This document shows positions 9,089 to 18,277 of a stretch of DNA of 64,000 bases, piece after piece. The DNA is from a virus. The stretch covers positions 1 to 64,000 of the IMG/VR virus record IMGVR_UViG_3300033149_006574; one strand, 5' to 3'. Numbering within the stretch: position 1 is the first letter of the stretch; every line of letters starts with the position of its first letter. Both the position numbers and the translations under genes were made by a program. The notes below the pieces were generated by a model, which was given only the letters and a program-made list of their open reading frames with translations, made no database searches and was not told the origin of the DNA.

Positions 9089-10204
9089 TTATTTGCTTTC
9101 TATTTGCTTTTTTAATTTTAAGCGAAGCCTTTGTTCCAATGGAAGGCTGTTCCACTCCTTTTGAAATTCTTCTTTATCAATTTCTTCACTATTTACTAAT
9201 TTCTTTTTTTCATTTCCAGGAATTTTTGATAATACCTGAGTTATTGTTTCTTCAATATCTTTTTTTGTTACTATATTCTTCTGAATCTCCTCCAATGCTT
9301 TTTCGACATTACTTTGTTCCTCATCATCAGAAACTTCTTTTTTCTCACCATAACCATAATCCCCATCTTTTCCTTCTTCCAGTTCAGCTATAAGACCCTG
9401 TAAAATATTAATAATCTTCTTTAATTCAGCGGAAACTTTTTTGACATCGGGATATTTGTCTTTATCCTTAGCTTTTTCGGTATTCTCATCTTTTTGTATC
9501 TCATCTTGCTTAGTCTCGTCCTTCGTCTCTTCTTTTACTTCTTGGTTTGTTTTAACTTCTTCCGTTTTCTCTTCATTCTTCGTCTCATCTGTTTCAGTTT
9601 TCACTTCATTCTCTTCGGGCTTTGTCTCATCCACTTCTTTTTTAACGATTTCACCCATGTTAGGTTCACCTCCTTCTTCGTCGTAATTTTCAAGTGCTTT
9701 ATTCATATACCAAGATACGACCTTACATTTAACATTCGCAGGCAAAGCAACTAAGCTTACCTCCCTAAATGTAAAGTCCAATATCTTTGTAACCCAGCGT
9801 TTAATTTTTTCAGAATATTCTTGTACAACCTTTTTTATGCTTCCCCCGAGACTAAATCCATCTAATATTCCTTCTTTTATCTGTTGCCAGATATCTTTAC
9901 GGGTTTGTGAAATTAAAGCCTTAATCCAGATTTTCGCAGGTTGTTCATCTAGAAATTTATGTTCAACAACTCTACCCACCAATATTTCTGGATTATGTCC
10001 ATATAAAAGCTTATCCCTAGTATCTAAACTACGTTCTGCATTCCGTAACGCTTCAGCTGTAAGATACATTGGAGGTTCCGAATCATCTTCTCCTTCGACA
10101 GCTGCGTAACCTTCTACAAACCATTTTTCTTCTTTCTCTTTCTCGCTTTTTTCTGTCCAGAATTTCTGAACTTTTACCGGAAATTCAAATGGGTATTCTT
10201 TCAT
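9089..10204 (-). CDS. Prohead protease fused to scaffold domain
   Basis: A 371-residue protein. The first ~170 residues carry the HK97 prohead protease (S78) pattern: G-H70 in LLYGHNPEILVGRV and S118 in DGFSLGG, and the beta-rich FREVSLVALPAN end. Residues ~185-260 are an extremely acidic Glu/Lys/Thr repeat tract, followed by helical residues to 371. This is the usual form in which the scaffold is the C-terminal part of the protease. It would guide capsid assembly and then cleave capsid N-termini and itself. It lies directly upstream of the capsid gene. Confidence 0.88.
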   Translation of the reverse strand: MKEYPFEFPVKVQKFWTEKSEKEKEEKWFVEGYAAVEGEDDSEPPMYLTAEALRNAERSLDTRDKLLYGHNPEILVGRVVEHKFLDEQPAKIWIKALISQTRKDIWQQIKEGILDGFSLGGSIKKVVQEYSEKIKRWVTKILDFTFREVSLVALPANVKCKVVSWYMNKALENYDEEGGEPNMGEIVKKEVDETKPEENEVKTETDETKNEEKTEEVKTNQEVKEETKDETKQDEIQKDENTEKAKDKDKYPDVKKVSAELKKIINILQGLIAELEEGKDGDYGYGEKKEVSDDEEQSNVEKALEEIQKNIVTKKDIEETITQVLSKIPGNEKKKLVNSEEIDKEEFQKEWNSLPLEQRLRLKLKKQIESK

Positions 10205-10270
10205 TTTTAAAAATCCTCCTAAAAAATAATTTATCCCTTCATTAATTAATTAGGATAATGGCGACGATTT

Positions 10271-12610
10271 TCATTTTGATTTTAATTTCTCCAGGGCCTC
10301 TGGATGCTTTTTATAATACGGTTCTTGATTTTTAGGCTTTGAGAAGACCCATATTCTCTTTCTTTTATCCTTTACTGGAACATATGTTAATATATATCTT
10401 CCATTTAAATATTTACCATGAAAGATGAATTCAAGAAAATGATGTCCATAAGGATAATATTCTACCTGGCTATGTTCTATATCATAAAGATAACCATAAG
10501 TATTAGCAGTTGCACCCACTTCTCCAGGATTTGCAATATATGGAAAATTATTGGGATTTAACCATCCGGGAGGAATTAATTTTTTTAACTCGCATAATGT
10601 TGGCAATCCCTCAAGAACTTTATATTTACTTTTTGGATCTGTATTCCCGGGAGTGTCTAAGGTAAATCCAATCGCAGCTTTCAATGGGGGCATCCAGACC
10701 CTTAGGTCAAGATGAGAAGAATTAGTCTTATCTATAAGTCCTTCAGATTTAATCTTTTGAAAGCTTTTAAAATTAGATGGCTTTCGCTTTTTAAGTACTT
10801 TTATTTCCTCTTCATTCAAACCCCTGATATGTTCCTGCAAAACGAATTTTGTTTTTTTACCTTTACCCAAGAACGTTCTATAGGGATTATCTTCTCCCAC
10901 CATAGCACCACCCTCTTCTCCGGTAAGTGCCTTTTGTAATAGCTCTTCGACAGAAATATCAAGGGTTGAAAAAGAATCAATGGAGTTCACCACTTCTGTA
11001 GAACCCCGTCCGCTTTTAGCAAGTTTTTCAACTTCTCTAATTGAATATGGTTCTTTTTTACCAGGTTCGGTTCCTCTAAATACGGGATTATCCCAGGTAA
11101 TTTTCTTTTTACCATCTTCTTCTTCCAATTTTATTTCTGCTACATAAACTTCAATAATATCACCCACTTTAATGGGTGTTTCTCTAACATTAATGTTATA
11201 TGTTCTGCCAATTTTAACATAATATTTCCCATTATATTCTTCTACATTTTGATACTTTTCTTTCTCCTCATTCTTTAGGGGGCCTATTAAGCCATCACAA
11301 TTTATAATATTTTTCTTTTTAGTTTGATTTATTTTCGAAACAAGAACATTTACAACCTTCCACATCTTGAGCTTTGTCCAAGCAGTAGTCGAGCCGGTCA
11401 AATTATAAACGCTATCTGCCAATTTGAACATTGCCCCTTCGCTATATTTTATATGTGAAACTTCATTAGAGGCCCTCTTAAGAGCCTGTACAGTATTGCA
11501 AATATAATATTTTGTCTGCTTTAGAGGGCCATTTCCTTTTATAATTTGTTTTAAATATTTTTTTCTTTCAAGAAGTGGCATTTGATTCAATGCCTTGCCA
11601 TCAAGGTAAAGAATATCAAAGAAATGAATAAAAACACCTGAATCACTACCAGGATCATTAGAAGTAGCCCACCTGACAAGGTCTTTTCGTGGAACTTGTT
11701 GGTCACCCTTTTTCTCCAGAAGCTCTCCGTCCAAGATAACTTGATTACAGGGAAGACTTTTAAGTGCTTTTACAATTGATGGCAAATATTTGGATCTATC
11801 CTTTTTAGCATCCTCAAAATAAATCAAAACTTTATCGCCATCTCGCTGGCATATTACTCTCAATCCATCGAATTTCTCTTCTACCACAACCCCTATTTTT
11901 AATTTTTCAGGTGTCAGCCACCATTTCATTAATTCATCTAATTCAAAAAATCTGGAGGCATATTCGGAAGGTTTTAATGGTTTGAATTTGGAAAATAATT
12001 TTAATTTTTTCTGAACCTCATCTATCATTTCTGTAACATAATGCCTTCTTAATTCGGGGTATTTAAATAAGCCAAGAGAAAATAATGGAATATAATCATC
12101 ATGTGGCCCTTGAGGATTCCAAATAAAATGCAAATTCTCTCTTATTTCTTTAGGAAACAAACGGGATATCCTAAGTTCCAGTGATTTATCCCTTCGCCAT
12201 TCCTCTGCCCTTATGCAAATATCAATGTCTTCAGGTGCATCCGATTTTACAGATGAACCAACAATACTTATAAAATCTGGAACATAAACAAGCGATCTCA
12301 AATTCTTAACCATTTCAAATAATTCCTTTTTCATCTTACCTTTTTCCTGTGCCTGGCTATGTTTATCCAGATTGTCCATAATACGATGTTTTAATCCTCT
12401 TTTTTTCATTTCCCTTACAACCAACACATGCCATCCTATAACATCCTCTTGAGTATATTTCTCTACATTTTTTCCCCACCATTGATGTAATCTACGATGT
12501 ATATTTAACAATTCTTCGTCAGATATATCAGACAATTTTTGAGGAGTAATTTCAGCAAAAGTCATTTTTATAAAATCTTCCAGCGGTACTTTATTTGTTG
12601 TTACTTTCAT
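10271..12610 (-). CDS. Nucleotidyltransferase, ATP-dependent DNA ligase and LigD-type phosphoesterase fusion
   Basis: A 779-residue multidomain protein. Residues ~20-80 form a helical His/Trp-rich domain. Residues ~105-200 look like a nucleotidyltransferase core (GSS at 118-120, acidic pair D128/D130). Residues ~235-420 are a DNA ligase adenylation domain: motif I K246-F-D-G, FFDILYLDG at 330-338, EGAMFK at 391-396, and KLKMWK at 413-418; an OB-like region follows (~435-500). Residues ~585-765 resemble the LigD 3'-phosphoesterase domain (QEHIRG, HLDLRVWM with H633/D635/R637, and a late LEFIFHGKYLNGRY strand). It overlaps the portal gene by 20 bases and precedes the protease gene, an unusual place for DNA repair. 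It may seal or clean packaged DNA ends; that role is inference. Confidence 0.82.
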   Translation of the reverse strand: MKVTTNKVPLEDFIKMTFAEITPQKLSDISDEELLNIHRRLHQWWGKNVEKYTQEDVIGWHVLVVREMKKRGLKHRIMDNLDKHSQAQEKGKMKKELFEMVKNLRSLVYVPDFISIVGSSVKSDAPEDIDICIRAEEWRRDKSLELRISRLFPKEIRENLHFIWNPQGPHDDYIPLFSLGLFKYPELRRHYVTEMIDEVQKKLKLFSKFKPLKPSEYASRFFELDELMKWWLTPEKLKIGVVVEEKFDGLRVICQRDGDKVLIYFEDAKKDRSKYLPSIVKALKSLPCNQVILDGELLEKKGDQQVPRKDLVRWATSNDPGSDSGVFIHFFDILYLDGKALNQMPLLERKKYLKQIIKGNGPLKQTKYYICNTVQALKRASNEVSHIKYSEGAMFKLADSVYNLTGSTTAWTKLKMWKVVNVLVSKINQTKKKNIINCDGLIGPLKNEEKEKYQNVEEYNGKYYVKIGRTYNINVRETPIKVGDIIEVYVAEIKLEEEDGKKKITWDNPVFRGTEPGKKEPYSIREVEKLAKSGRGSTEVVNSIDSFSTLDISVEELLQKALTGEEGGAMVGEDNPYRTFLGKGKKTKFVLQEHIRGLNEEEIKVLKKRKPSNFKSFQKIKSEGLIDKTNSSHLDLRVWMPPLKAAIGFTLDTPGNTDPKSKYKVLEGLPTLCELKKLIPPGWLNPNNFPYIANPGEVGATANTYGYLYDIEHSQVEYYPYGHHFLEFIFHGKYLNGRYILTYVPVKDKRKRIWVFSKPKNQEPYYKKHPEALEKLKSK

Positions 12611-13901
12611 GCGCTATTTCCTTGAGGCGTTTTGGTGAAAGAACGGCTTCTTCAGCCTTTGAATACGGAATCAAAAGAACATCTCCCCATTCCACTTCAC
12701 TCAAGCCTCTGTCAAGCCTGATCATATTTATGGTTTTAATAAGATTCTTAAGATCGTGTTCTTCAAGCTTAATTTGCTCTGATACATCAAGAGCACCAAG
12801 TGGATTGAATTTTATTTTTGCTTTTGCAGGTTTAAAATATACTTTCAAAAGTTTTCTGTCTATTCTGTTTTTAACGATTCTCTGATATCTTGAAATGACA
12901 AGGGTTCTAAAAAGCGAAATCTGTTGTGATGCATTTTCTTTCGTCCCACCCGAAAGGCCAAGAATAATTGGTTGCATTCTCCAGAGTGCAAAAATCTTTT
13001 CTCTTAAGCCTTCTGCATAAGTCGAAAATTCCATATCTTTATTGGAAAGAGAAACAGGAGTTACTTTAACATTCCCACTGGTAACAAGATTGGCATGTGG
13101 CTTCCCCTTTAATTGAGAATTAAGCAGATCGGTAATTCTTTCAAAATCCTCCTTACTAACATTGCCGACATCTATATGCAATCTTGGAGTAGCATTATTT
13201 TCAAAAAATGCGCCATTATATTGTTCAGCATAAATATCCGATGCTATTACTTTTTGCAATGTTTGAATTGGCGATTTACTATAAATTTCTTCCCCTACTG
13301 ATGGCATTCTGAAATAAATAATTTCATCAGGATCATATTCCTGAGTCACTCTTGCCACTTTTTGAACGAATTTAACAATAGAGCCATTTTTCACTTTAAT
13401 CTTTATTGTTTCAGGTGAAAGGGCATAAATCTTAAAAGGAAATTCAATATCCTGAACTTCTTTCTCAGGGTCTTCAACCTCCTTTACGAATTGAAGGTAT
13501 TTGTTTTTATTAAACGGAACGTACCAATAAGCTACATGATAGAGAGCAAGATTCAAAAATAATTCTTCCAGCAGGTCATCAAAAGTATCTTCTTCATTAG
13601 GCCTTTCCGTGAACTCTTGCAAAACCTCAAGCCAGCGATCATCAATTTTAGTTCCGATTTTGGAAGGAACAAAACGAAAGCCCGCAGCGGTTGCTCCGGA
13701 TGCAATTGCTTCAACCACTGCTCTGACCCAGACATCCTGGTTATAGCATTTCGTAACGGTGGTAAGATTAAATGGAAGTGCTTTCTCTTCAGAGTTTAAA
13801 AAGGAAAATCCTGCAATTGTAGGGACATAAGATTTTTTTATTTCAATTTGTTTTTTTAAATTTTTTGATCCTTTGGGCCGACCTCTTTTCTTTTTAATCA
13901 T
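12591..13901 (-). CDS. Portal protein
   Basis: A 436-residue portal-like protein. It begins with a Lys/Arg-rich segment (KKKRGRPKGSKN), then a typical portal core: VRAVVEAIASGATAAGFRFVP, a wing-like region, the DPDEIIYFRMPS stretch that marks the D/E-I-h-H/Y-F-R pattern of portals, and IYAEQYNGAFFENNATPRLHI, where portals have the F-F-x-N-G/A-x-x-P signature. A C-terminal helical region follows. It is coded between the large terminase and the ligase fusion. The dodecamer forms the DNA entry channel. Confidence 0.9.
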   Translation of the reverse strand: MIKKKRGRPKGSKNLKKQIEIKKSYVPTIAGFSFLNSEEKALPFNLTTVTKCYNQDVWVRAVVEAIASGATAAGFRFVPSKIGTKIDDRWLEVLQEFTERPNEEDTFDDLLEELFLNLALYHVAYWYVPFNKNKYLQFVKEVEDPEKEVQDIEFPFKIYALSPETIKIKVKNGSIVKFVQKVARVTQEYDPDEIIYFRMPSVGEEIYSKSPIQTLQKVIASDIYAEQYNGAFFENNATPRLHIDVGNVSKEDFERITDLLNSQLKGKPHANLVTSGNVKVTPVSLSNKDMEFSTYAEGLREKIFALWRMQPIILGLSGGTKENASQQISLFRTLVISRYQRIVKNRIDRKLLKVYFKPAKAKIKFNPLGALDVSEQIKLEEHDLKNLIKTINMIRLDRGLSEVEWGDVLLIPYSKAEEAVLSPKRLKEIAHESNNK

Positions 13902-13905
13902 ATTT

Positions 13906-15339
13906 TCACACCTCTAACATTTCGAATTGAAAGATACCTCCCTGTTTCTCGAACTGGGGTAATATTTCAGCAACAATAGCACAGCGAAGCATATCCACAT
14001 GATGGTCCTCTTCGTTCGGATAAATTATGGTTCCGTCTTTTGCAGTTGCCCTGGTCGAATTGTGCAATTCATCCAGTAAAGAATAGTCTGAGGAGGGGAC
14101 TTTAATCATATTTTCAATCATTGCTTGCTCAAGTTTCAAAGAGGACCACACTTTGACCCTTTGTGTTATTTTTTTCCCATCTGATGTTTCGCCCAGCTTA
14201 ACATGCTTGCCGAAATTAACTGGAACGAAAGTAAATGGCCCCTCATAATTAATAAGGTCTAAGGCGACAGATTTTCCCGCACCACCCTCATCAATCGCTA
14301 CCCAGCATCCTGGAAAACGATTAATTAAAAATTTAAATAATTCCGTTTGTTGACTATAAATCACGCCATTAAGAATATATTTACCAAATAAATGCAATGC
14401 GCCTTTATCCGTTTTATTCCACAGTCCTATAACGGTGGGACTTGGTGAATAAGCAATATCAGCTGAGATTATTACAGGAGCGGTTTTTGAGATTGGTTCG
14501 GGAACCTCAAGATGTTCGAAATCAATTTTTTGGTCCGCCTGAAAATCCAGATTTACGATTTTGTAATCCTCATACTCAAAATTTGATATAAGATCCAGCG
14601 CTCTTGGTGCAAAGGCTAGATCTCTGAAAGTTTTTGACCATTCTGCAAGCACCTGTGTCCTGTACATAAAGCTCGAGCGACCACCATACATTCTTGCCAG
14701 AAAATCATCCTGCTGTTTGGTATAATCGGGTCGGTCAAATTTAGTAATAGTCTTCTCCTTAAAAAAAGTCTCCTCTTCCAGCGTCCTATAAAGATATGAT
14801 TTTCTCACATCATTTGGCACTCCAAGAACGCGAATTTTTGTATTCGTTTTAAGACAGCCCTGTAATTGTTCCAATGGCTTTGTGGTAAATATCTGTCCCT
14901 CATCTATCCATACGACGTCCGGGTGTAGACCGAAAAAAGTTTTGCCACCCGAAAATCCTGCAACTCTTGAATGTAAAACCGTTTTGTTTTTAAATTGTAT
15001 CAAATAATCGGGGGCTCTTAAAACCCTTTCAACCTGAGTCTTTAAAAAGCTATCGTTTTCAATCCTCAGGATTATTCTGTCCATTGTTGGAGAAAGATGA
15101 GCTTTGTTGGGAGTAGTAAAAAGAAGTTCCCTCTCTTTTTTCTCTGAGTTATCAAGGCATTCCCTTATAATATCAGCTTCCAGTGTTTTTGTTTTACCCA
15201 CGCCCCTTGCGGCGGAAACATGATAAAATTGAAATGCTTTATAACGAATTGATATCCTTTTTTGGTAGTCAAAAGGATCCATCTGATTCCAGAACCAGAA
15301 CCACGAAACAGGATTTTTCACAAGCCAGGCAAGTTTCAT
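13906..15339 (-). CDS. terL: Terminase large subunit (packaging ATPase-nuclease)
   Basis: A 477-residue terminase. The ATPase half has Walker A ARGVGKT (44-50) and Walker B VVWIDEGQ (D146/E147). The nuclease half has ISADIAYS (D294), WVAIDEGGAGKS (D350) and DHHVDMLRCA (D449), matching the three acidic clusters of the RNase H-like nuclease. It cuts concatemeric DNA and pumps it through the portal. It overlaps the zinc-containing upstream gene by four bases and ends five bases before the portal gene. Confidence 0.93.
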   Translation of the reverse strand: MKLAWLVKNPVSWFWFWNQMDPFDYQKRISIRYKAFQFYHVSAARGVGKTKTLEADIIRECLDNSEKKERELLFTTPNKAHLSPTMDRIILRIENDSFLKTQVERVLRAPDYLIQFKNKTVLHSRVAGFSGGKTFFGLHPDVVWIDEGQIFTTKPLEQLQGCLKTNTKIRVLGVPNDVRKSYLYRTLEEETFFKEKTITKFDRPDYTKQQDDFLARMYGGRSSFMYRTQVLAEWSKTFRDLAFAPRALDLISNFEYEDYKIVNLDFQADQKIDFEHLEVPEPISKTAPVIISADIAYSPSPTVIGLWNKTDKGALHLFGKYILNGVIYSQQTELFKFLINRFPGCWVAIDEGGAGKSVALDLINYEGPFTFVPVNFGKHVKLGETSDGKKITQRVKVWSSLKLEQAMIENMIKVPSSDYSLLDELHNSTRATAKDGTIIYPNEEDHHVDMLRCAIVAEILPQFEKQGGIFQFEMLEV

Positions 15340-16055
15340 ATTTTAGGGATTGGGGTAGCGGTAAACCCCTGTAATTCGGGTAAATAATTTAACACTTCTA
15401 TCTCCTGCCCGCAATAAGGACATTTTAAAACATACATTTCTGGATGCAATCTGGACCATTTTTCATATTTTTGAAGCACATCGGCAATAGTATCTTCCAG
15501 CGTCATGGCCTGAGAGTCAGACTTTTGCTTTTCCTCAAGCCTCTGACTTCTCAAAAGAGATAAATCCTTTTGTAGCATCCTGAGCTCTTCCGTAATTTTT
15601 ATAAGTGATTGGTGCAAATAATATTTGTCTTTTGCCGAAGAAGTTGTGGTAAGTGAATAATCAATTCTTTTGGATTCAAGCTCAAGCATAAGCAATCTTG
15701 TCAAAAGCGCCAGATCCGCTGTTTCATAGATCGAGGTATCTTTTAAATATTCGTCTCTTCTTTTGACCCAGAACATTTTTTCCTGCTCATTTTTCAAAAA
15801 TACCACGGACTTATCTGGTGCAGTTTCAATAAAAATATCTTCTTGTTTTTTAGAATCCTTTTCCTTACTCTTTTGCTGAAAAGCTTTAAACTGTTTAAGT
15901 TTCGGGATCACGGACCTGCAGGTCGGACAGAGAGTGGGCAATTGTTTGCCGGGATAGTGAAGGACCCTGAACTTTCTCTTACACTGCTGGCATATCTGCA
16001 CCTTAATCTCGCCTGTGGCTTTTTTCTCAAATTTCTTAATCAAATCTTCAGTCAT
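15336..16055 (-). CDS. Zinc-ribbon protein, candidate terminase small subunit
   Basis: A 239-residue protein with two Cys4-type units: CQQC with CPTC near residues 22-46, and CPYCGQEIEVLNYL near residue 213. Between them is a long helical region (YETADLALLTRLLMLELESKRID, then a coiled coil). The central helices and the position directly before terL fit a small terminase subunit that binds pac/cos DNA. The zinc units are unusual for that family, so it could instead be a separate DNA-binding accessory. Start ATG at 16055 follows GGGGAG. Confidence 0.55.
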   Translation of the reverse strand: MTEDLIKKFEKKATGEIKVQICQQCKRKFRVLHYPGKQLPTLCPTCRSVIPKLKQFKAFQQKSKEKDSKKQEDIFIETAPDKSVVFLKNEQEKMFWVKRRDEYLKDTSIYETADLALLTRLLMLELESKRIDYSLTTTSSAKDKYYLHQSLIKITEELRMLQKDLSLLRSQRLEEKQKSDSQAMTLEDTIADVLQKYEKWSRLHPEMYVLKCPYCGQEIEVLNYLPELQGFTATPIPKI

Positions 16056-16067
16056 TTTCTCCCCTTT

Positions 16068-16259
16068 TTATGTAAGCTTGTTTGTGGACAGAACGCGGGT
16101 CTCGATATTTATAGCATCAAAATATTCTGAAGGTATAAGAACCCTTCTGCCAAAATGAATTGCGGGAATATTCCCTGCTTTAATATGCCTCTGTATCGTT
16201 CTAGAAGAACATTTTAAGATTCTCGCAGTCTCTCTGATTGTTAAAAATTTATCGTTCAT
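16068..16259 (-). CDS. Excisionase-like helix-turn-helix protein
   Basis: A 63-residue protein of the MerR/excisionase (HTH_17) type: LTIRETARILKCSSRTIQRHI is the helix-turn-helix and IPAIHFGRRVLIPSEYF the wing. Such proteins bend DNA as excisionases or act as small regulators. It is transcribed just before the terminase genes, so it may also contribute to packaging-site recognition. A tyrosine recombinase is encoded 14 kb away at 30294-31097, which could be its partner. Confidence 0.75.
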   Translation of the reverse strand: MNDKFLTIRETARILKCSSRTIQRHIKAGNIPAIHFGRRVLIPSEYFDAINIETRVLSTNKLT

Positions 16260-16488
16260 TATCGAATCTGATAAGCGGAATCTTTTTTCTATCCTCCCAT
16301 TCCTGCGCCCCTATTCCAACAAATTCCCCATCGACAGAAAAAAATTCAAGGGATATGCCCATTTTCCTGGACATAATCATCTCAAGCACAGCTTTGCGCT
16401 TAAAAAATTCATCTTCTGCTTTTTGAAATCTCCTCCAGTATGGTTTTAACTTCCTGACCCAAACATCTTTTTTAAATTTTACTTGCAT
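16249..16488 (-). CDS. Hypothetical basic protein
   Basis: A 79-residue protein with Trp/Arg/Lys-rich N-terminal half (VWVRKLKPYWRRFQKAEDEFFKRK). No family recognised. It is the first gene of the leftward late unit, with GAGGGGG before its ATG at 16488 and an 11-base overlap with the excisionase-like gene. Confidence 0.55.
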   Translation of the reverse strand: MQVKFKKDVWVRKLKPYWRRFQKAEDEFFKRKAVLEMIMSRKMGISLEFFSVDGEFVGIGAQEWEDRKKIPLIRFDNER

Positions 16489-17544
16489 CTTACCCCCTCA
16501 CTATTATATATGACATATGGCGACATAAAACGACAAAAAATGAAAAAATCGCACAAAAATTAAAAATTCAAAAAAATAAAAAAATTCTTTAAATTCTTTC
16601 TCATGATCATCCCAGTACCGGTACTAGATACTCAGGTATAATAATATAATATATATAAATATATGCTAATCAAATATTTAATACCGGTTTATGCTATATA
16701 TACCGGAGAGCAACTAAGTATCTATTTGAGCTAAGTTTATTCTAGATCTATTACAATTAAGCTATAAAGTTACATAAAGTCTATTCATGTTAATACCGGC
16801 TTTGCATAAATATAGCGACAAATATGATTTTATGTCACAGATGTTCCGGCACCTTTCTTAAAGAAAATGAATAAAAAAGAAAAAAATATTGTTAAAAAAA
16901 GAAAAAAATTTGCTTTCCTCTGCTTTCTAGCTGAAATTGCCAGTCCAGCCCTGCTATAGGAATGCCACCAGAACAATTCTTTGCCCTAAATTTTCGATTT
17001 TCTTGCCCCGAGCCTACCTGACCTATCTCCCAGGAGCATCTAAGCCCCAAAATCGCCAAATTTTTGCTCACAGAGATATGTCCTGCTCTAGAGAAAGAGA
17101 AAAAAAAGAAGAGGAACTAAATAGAAAAAATCCGGAAAGCACAATTTGAGGCCTCAGTGTTATAGCTAATTTCGCACCAGAGCAACGGAAAGGGGGATTT
17201 CAGGCGAGATTTTTAAAAACACGTGTAATTGTATCAGAATAGACAGTTCGTGGCTTAAATCGCAAAATTTGACTGTCAAGTCCCCCTCAGATTCCATTAC
17301 TAATGGGAAATCGAGAGCGAGTGGAATTTTTAAAAATGGTGGGGTCAAATGAGAGGCACTATCCCACAACCCCTTGCCACGCCTTGATTTTTTTACTTCC
17401 CCCCGCTTTTGAATTATCTTTATGGTTATTAGCATTCCAGTGGTTTGGTAAAGCGATACTTTACTTCACATAATAACACTTGTGTCAAGTAGTTGTTACC
17501 ACTTCACTTGTCATTAGCAAGATTGAAGTTTGAAGCGTAAGTAG
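16489..17544. other. Gene-poor divergent intergenic region with repeats
   Basis: About 1.1 kb between the leftward and rightward gene blocks with no convincing gene. The first ~400 bases are very AT-rich and hold TACCGG at 16617, 16682, 16701 and 16794, including the 12-base palindrome AGTACCGGTACT (16614-16625) and two similar AATACCGG-TT-TGC copies (16680, 16792). Further right are a near-palindrome around CCATTACTAATGG (17294-17306), GTAAAG/CTTTAC (17448-17464) and ACTTG/CAAGT (17478-17490), placed like operators before the promoter. It could hold a replication origin or switch region; this is inference. Confidence 0.5.
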
Positions 17545-17574
17545 TTGACTTTTCCACTCCATATATGGTATAAC
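17545..17574 (+). promoter_or_regulatory. Rightward early promoter (sigma-70 type)
   Basis: TTGACT (17545-17550), an 18-base spacer, and TATAAC (17569-17574). The first rightward gene starts at 17610. Two small inverted repeats lie within 100 bases upstream and may bind a regulator. Confidence 0.65.
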
Positions 17575-17609
17575 ATTAGTAGAATTGAAAATGAGAGGAG
17601 ATTGAAAGA

Positions 17610-17774
17610 ATGACAAACTTGCAAGGTTTTATAGTTATGGAAAATTTAACAAAACAACAAGCGAAAAGATTAGTAAGGATTCTTACACACGCAAACTTTG
17701 GAATTTCCAATAGAAACGAAAAATATTCAGTGTATGGATTAGTAGACAAAGAATACTTTGACATAGTGAAATAG
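17610..17774 (+). CDS. Small hypothetical protein, first early gene
   Basis: A 54-residue protein (starting MTNLQGFIVMENLTKQQ) that fills the space after the promoter. GAGAGGAG lies 10 bases before the ATG. The sequence NLTKQQAKRLVRILTHANFG is helical. No family recognised; the good Shine-Dalgarno and promoter make it a likely gene. Confidence 0.6.
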   Translation: MTNLQGFIVMENLTKQQAKRLVRILTHANFGISNRNEKYSVYGLVDKEYFDIVK

Positions 17775-17779
17775 TGAAA

Positions 17780-17983
17780 ATGAATACTTGGGACAAGTTG
17801 CAAGTATATAGTAAGCCGCAAAAGAGATATTATCGCAAGCGGCGTAAATTATTTACGAAGACAAACGCTACAAGTTTATGCGATAGTTGCGGCAATTATC
17901 AATGCAAGTTTAAGAATAGACAGGTAACAATTTTAAGTTGCAACAATTATATACCTTGTTTCAAAGCAGTAAGTAAATTGTAA
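17780..17983 (+). CDS. Small Cys-rich (zinc-binding) protein
   Basis: About 67 residues. A basic N-terminal half (YYRKRRKLFTK) precedes CDSCGNYQC and two further Cys in SCNNYIPC, spaced as a zinc site. A GTG at 17774, overlapping the previous stop, is an alternative start. A similar Cys pattern recurs in the protein at 18427-18591. Confidence 0.6.
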   Translation: MNTWDKLQVYSKPQKRYYRKRRKLFTKTNATSLCDSCGNYQCKFKNRQVTILSCNNYIPCFKAVSKL

Positions 17984-18002
17984 GGAAGGGGGGTGAATTT
18001 AG

Positions 18003-18266
18003 ATGATTAAAGCCAAACAGATGGAAGTGACTCCATCTACAAGCGGGAAGATAAAGTATATATCGATCCCGACTCCACGATGGAGCAAGGTAAGTAAAGC
18101 ATTCACTCCGACTGGTAACGCTTCACCGACTGATGTTGCTGCTTCACTACTTGCCAACATCTTCTACGATAATCCGACACCAGAGCAATTCGCCGCATTC
18201 AAGGAAGAGATTAAGGCAGCCAGAAAAGCAGCAGCGGAAGAAGCAGAGGAAGAAGCAGAGGAGTAG
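18003..18266 (+). CDS. Hypothetical protein with acidic Ala/Glu tail
   Basis: An 87-residue protein with a strong GGAAGGGGGGTGA Shine-Dalgarno. The N-terminal half is Thr/Pro/Ser-rich, the C-terminal ~30 residues are Ala/Glu/Lys helix ending in a run of glutamates. No family recognised. It is the last gene before a terminator, so it belongs to a short immediate-early transcript of three genes. Confidence 0.65.
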   Translation: MIKAKQMEVTPSTSGKIKYISIPTPRWSKVSKAFTPTGNASPTDVAASLLANIFYDNPTPEQFAAFKEEIKAARKAAAEEAEEEAEE

Positions 18267-18277
18267 AGCCCGTAAAT

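Noticed and set aside
9441-9754. Ser/Phe-rich plus-strand frames opposite the scaffold region
   Set aside because: They are antisense images of the Glu/Lys-rich scaffold tract and have no ribosome site.
16937-17435. Two open frames (plus 16937-17149 and minus 17166-17435) in the intergenic region
   Set aside because: No ribosome site, low-complexity or unlikely composition, and no continuity with an operon; the DNA looks regulatory.
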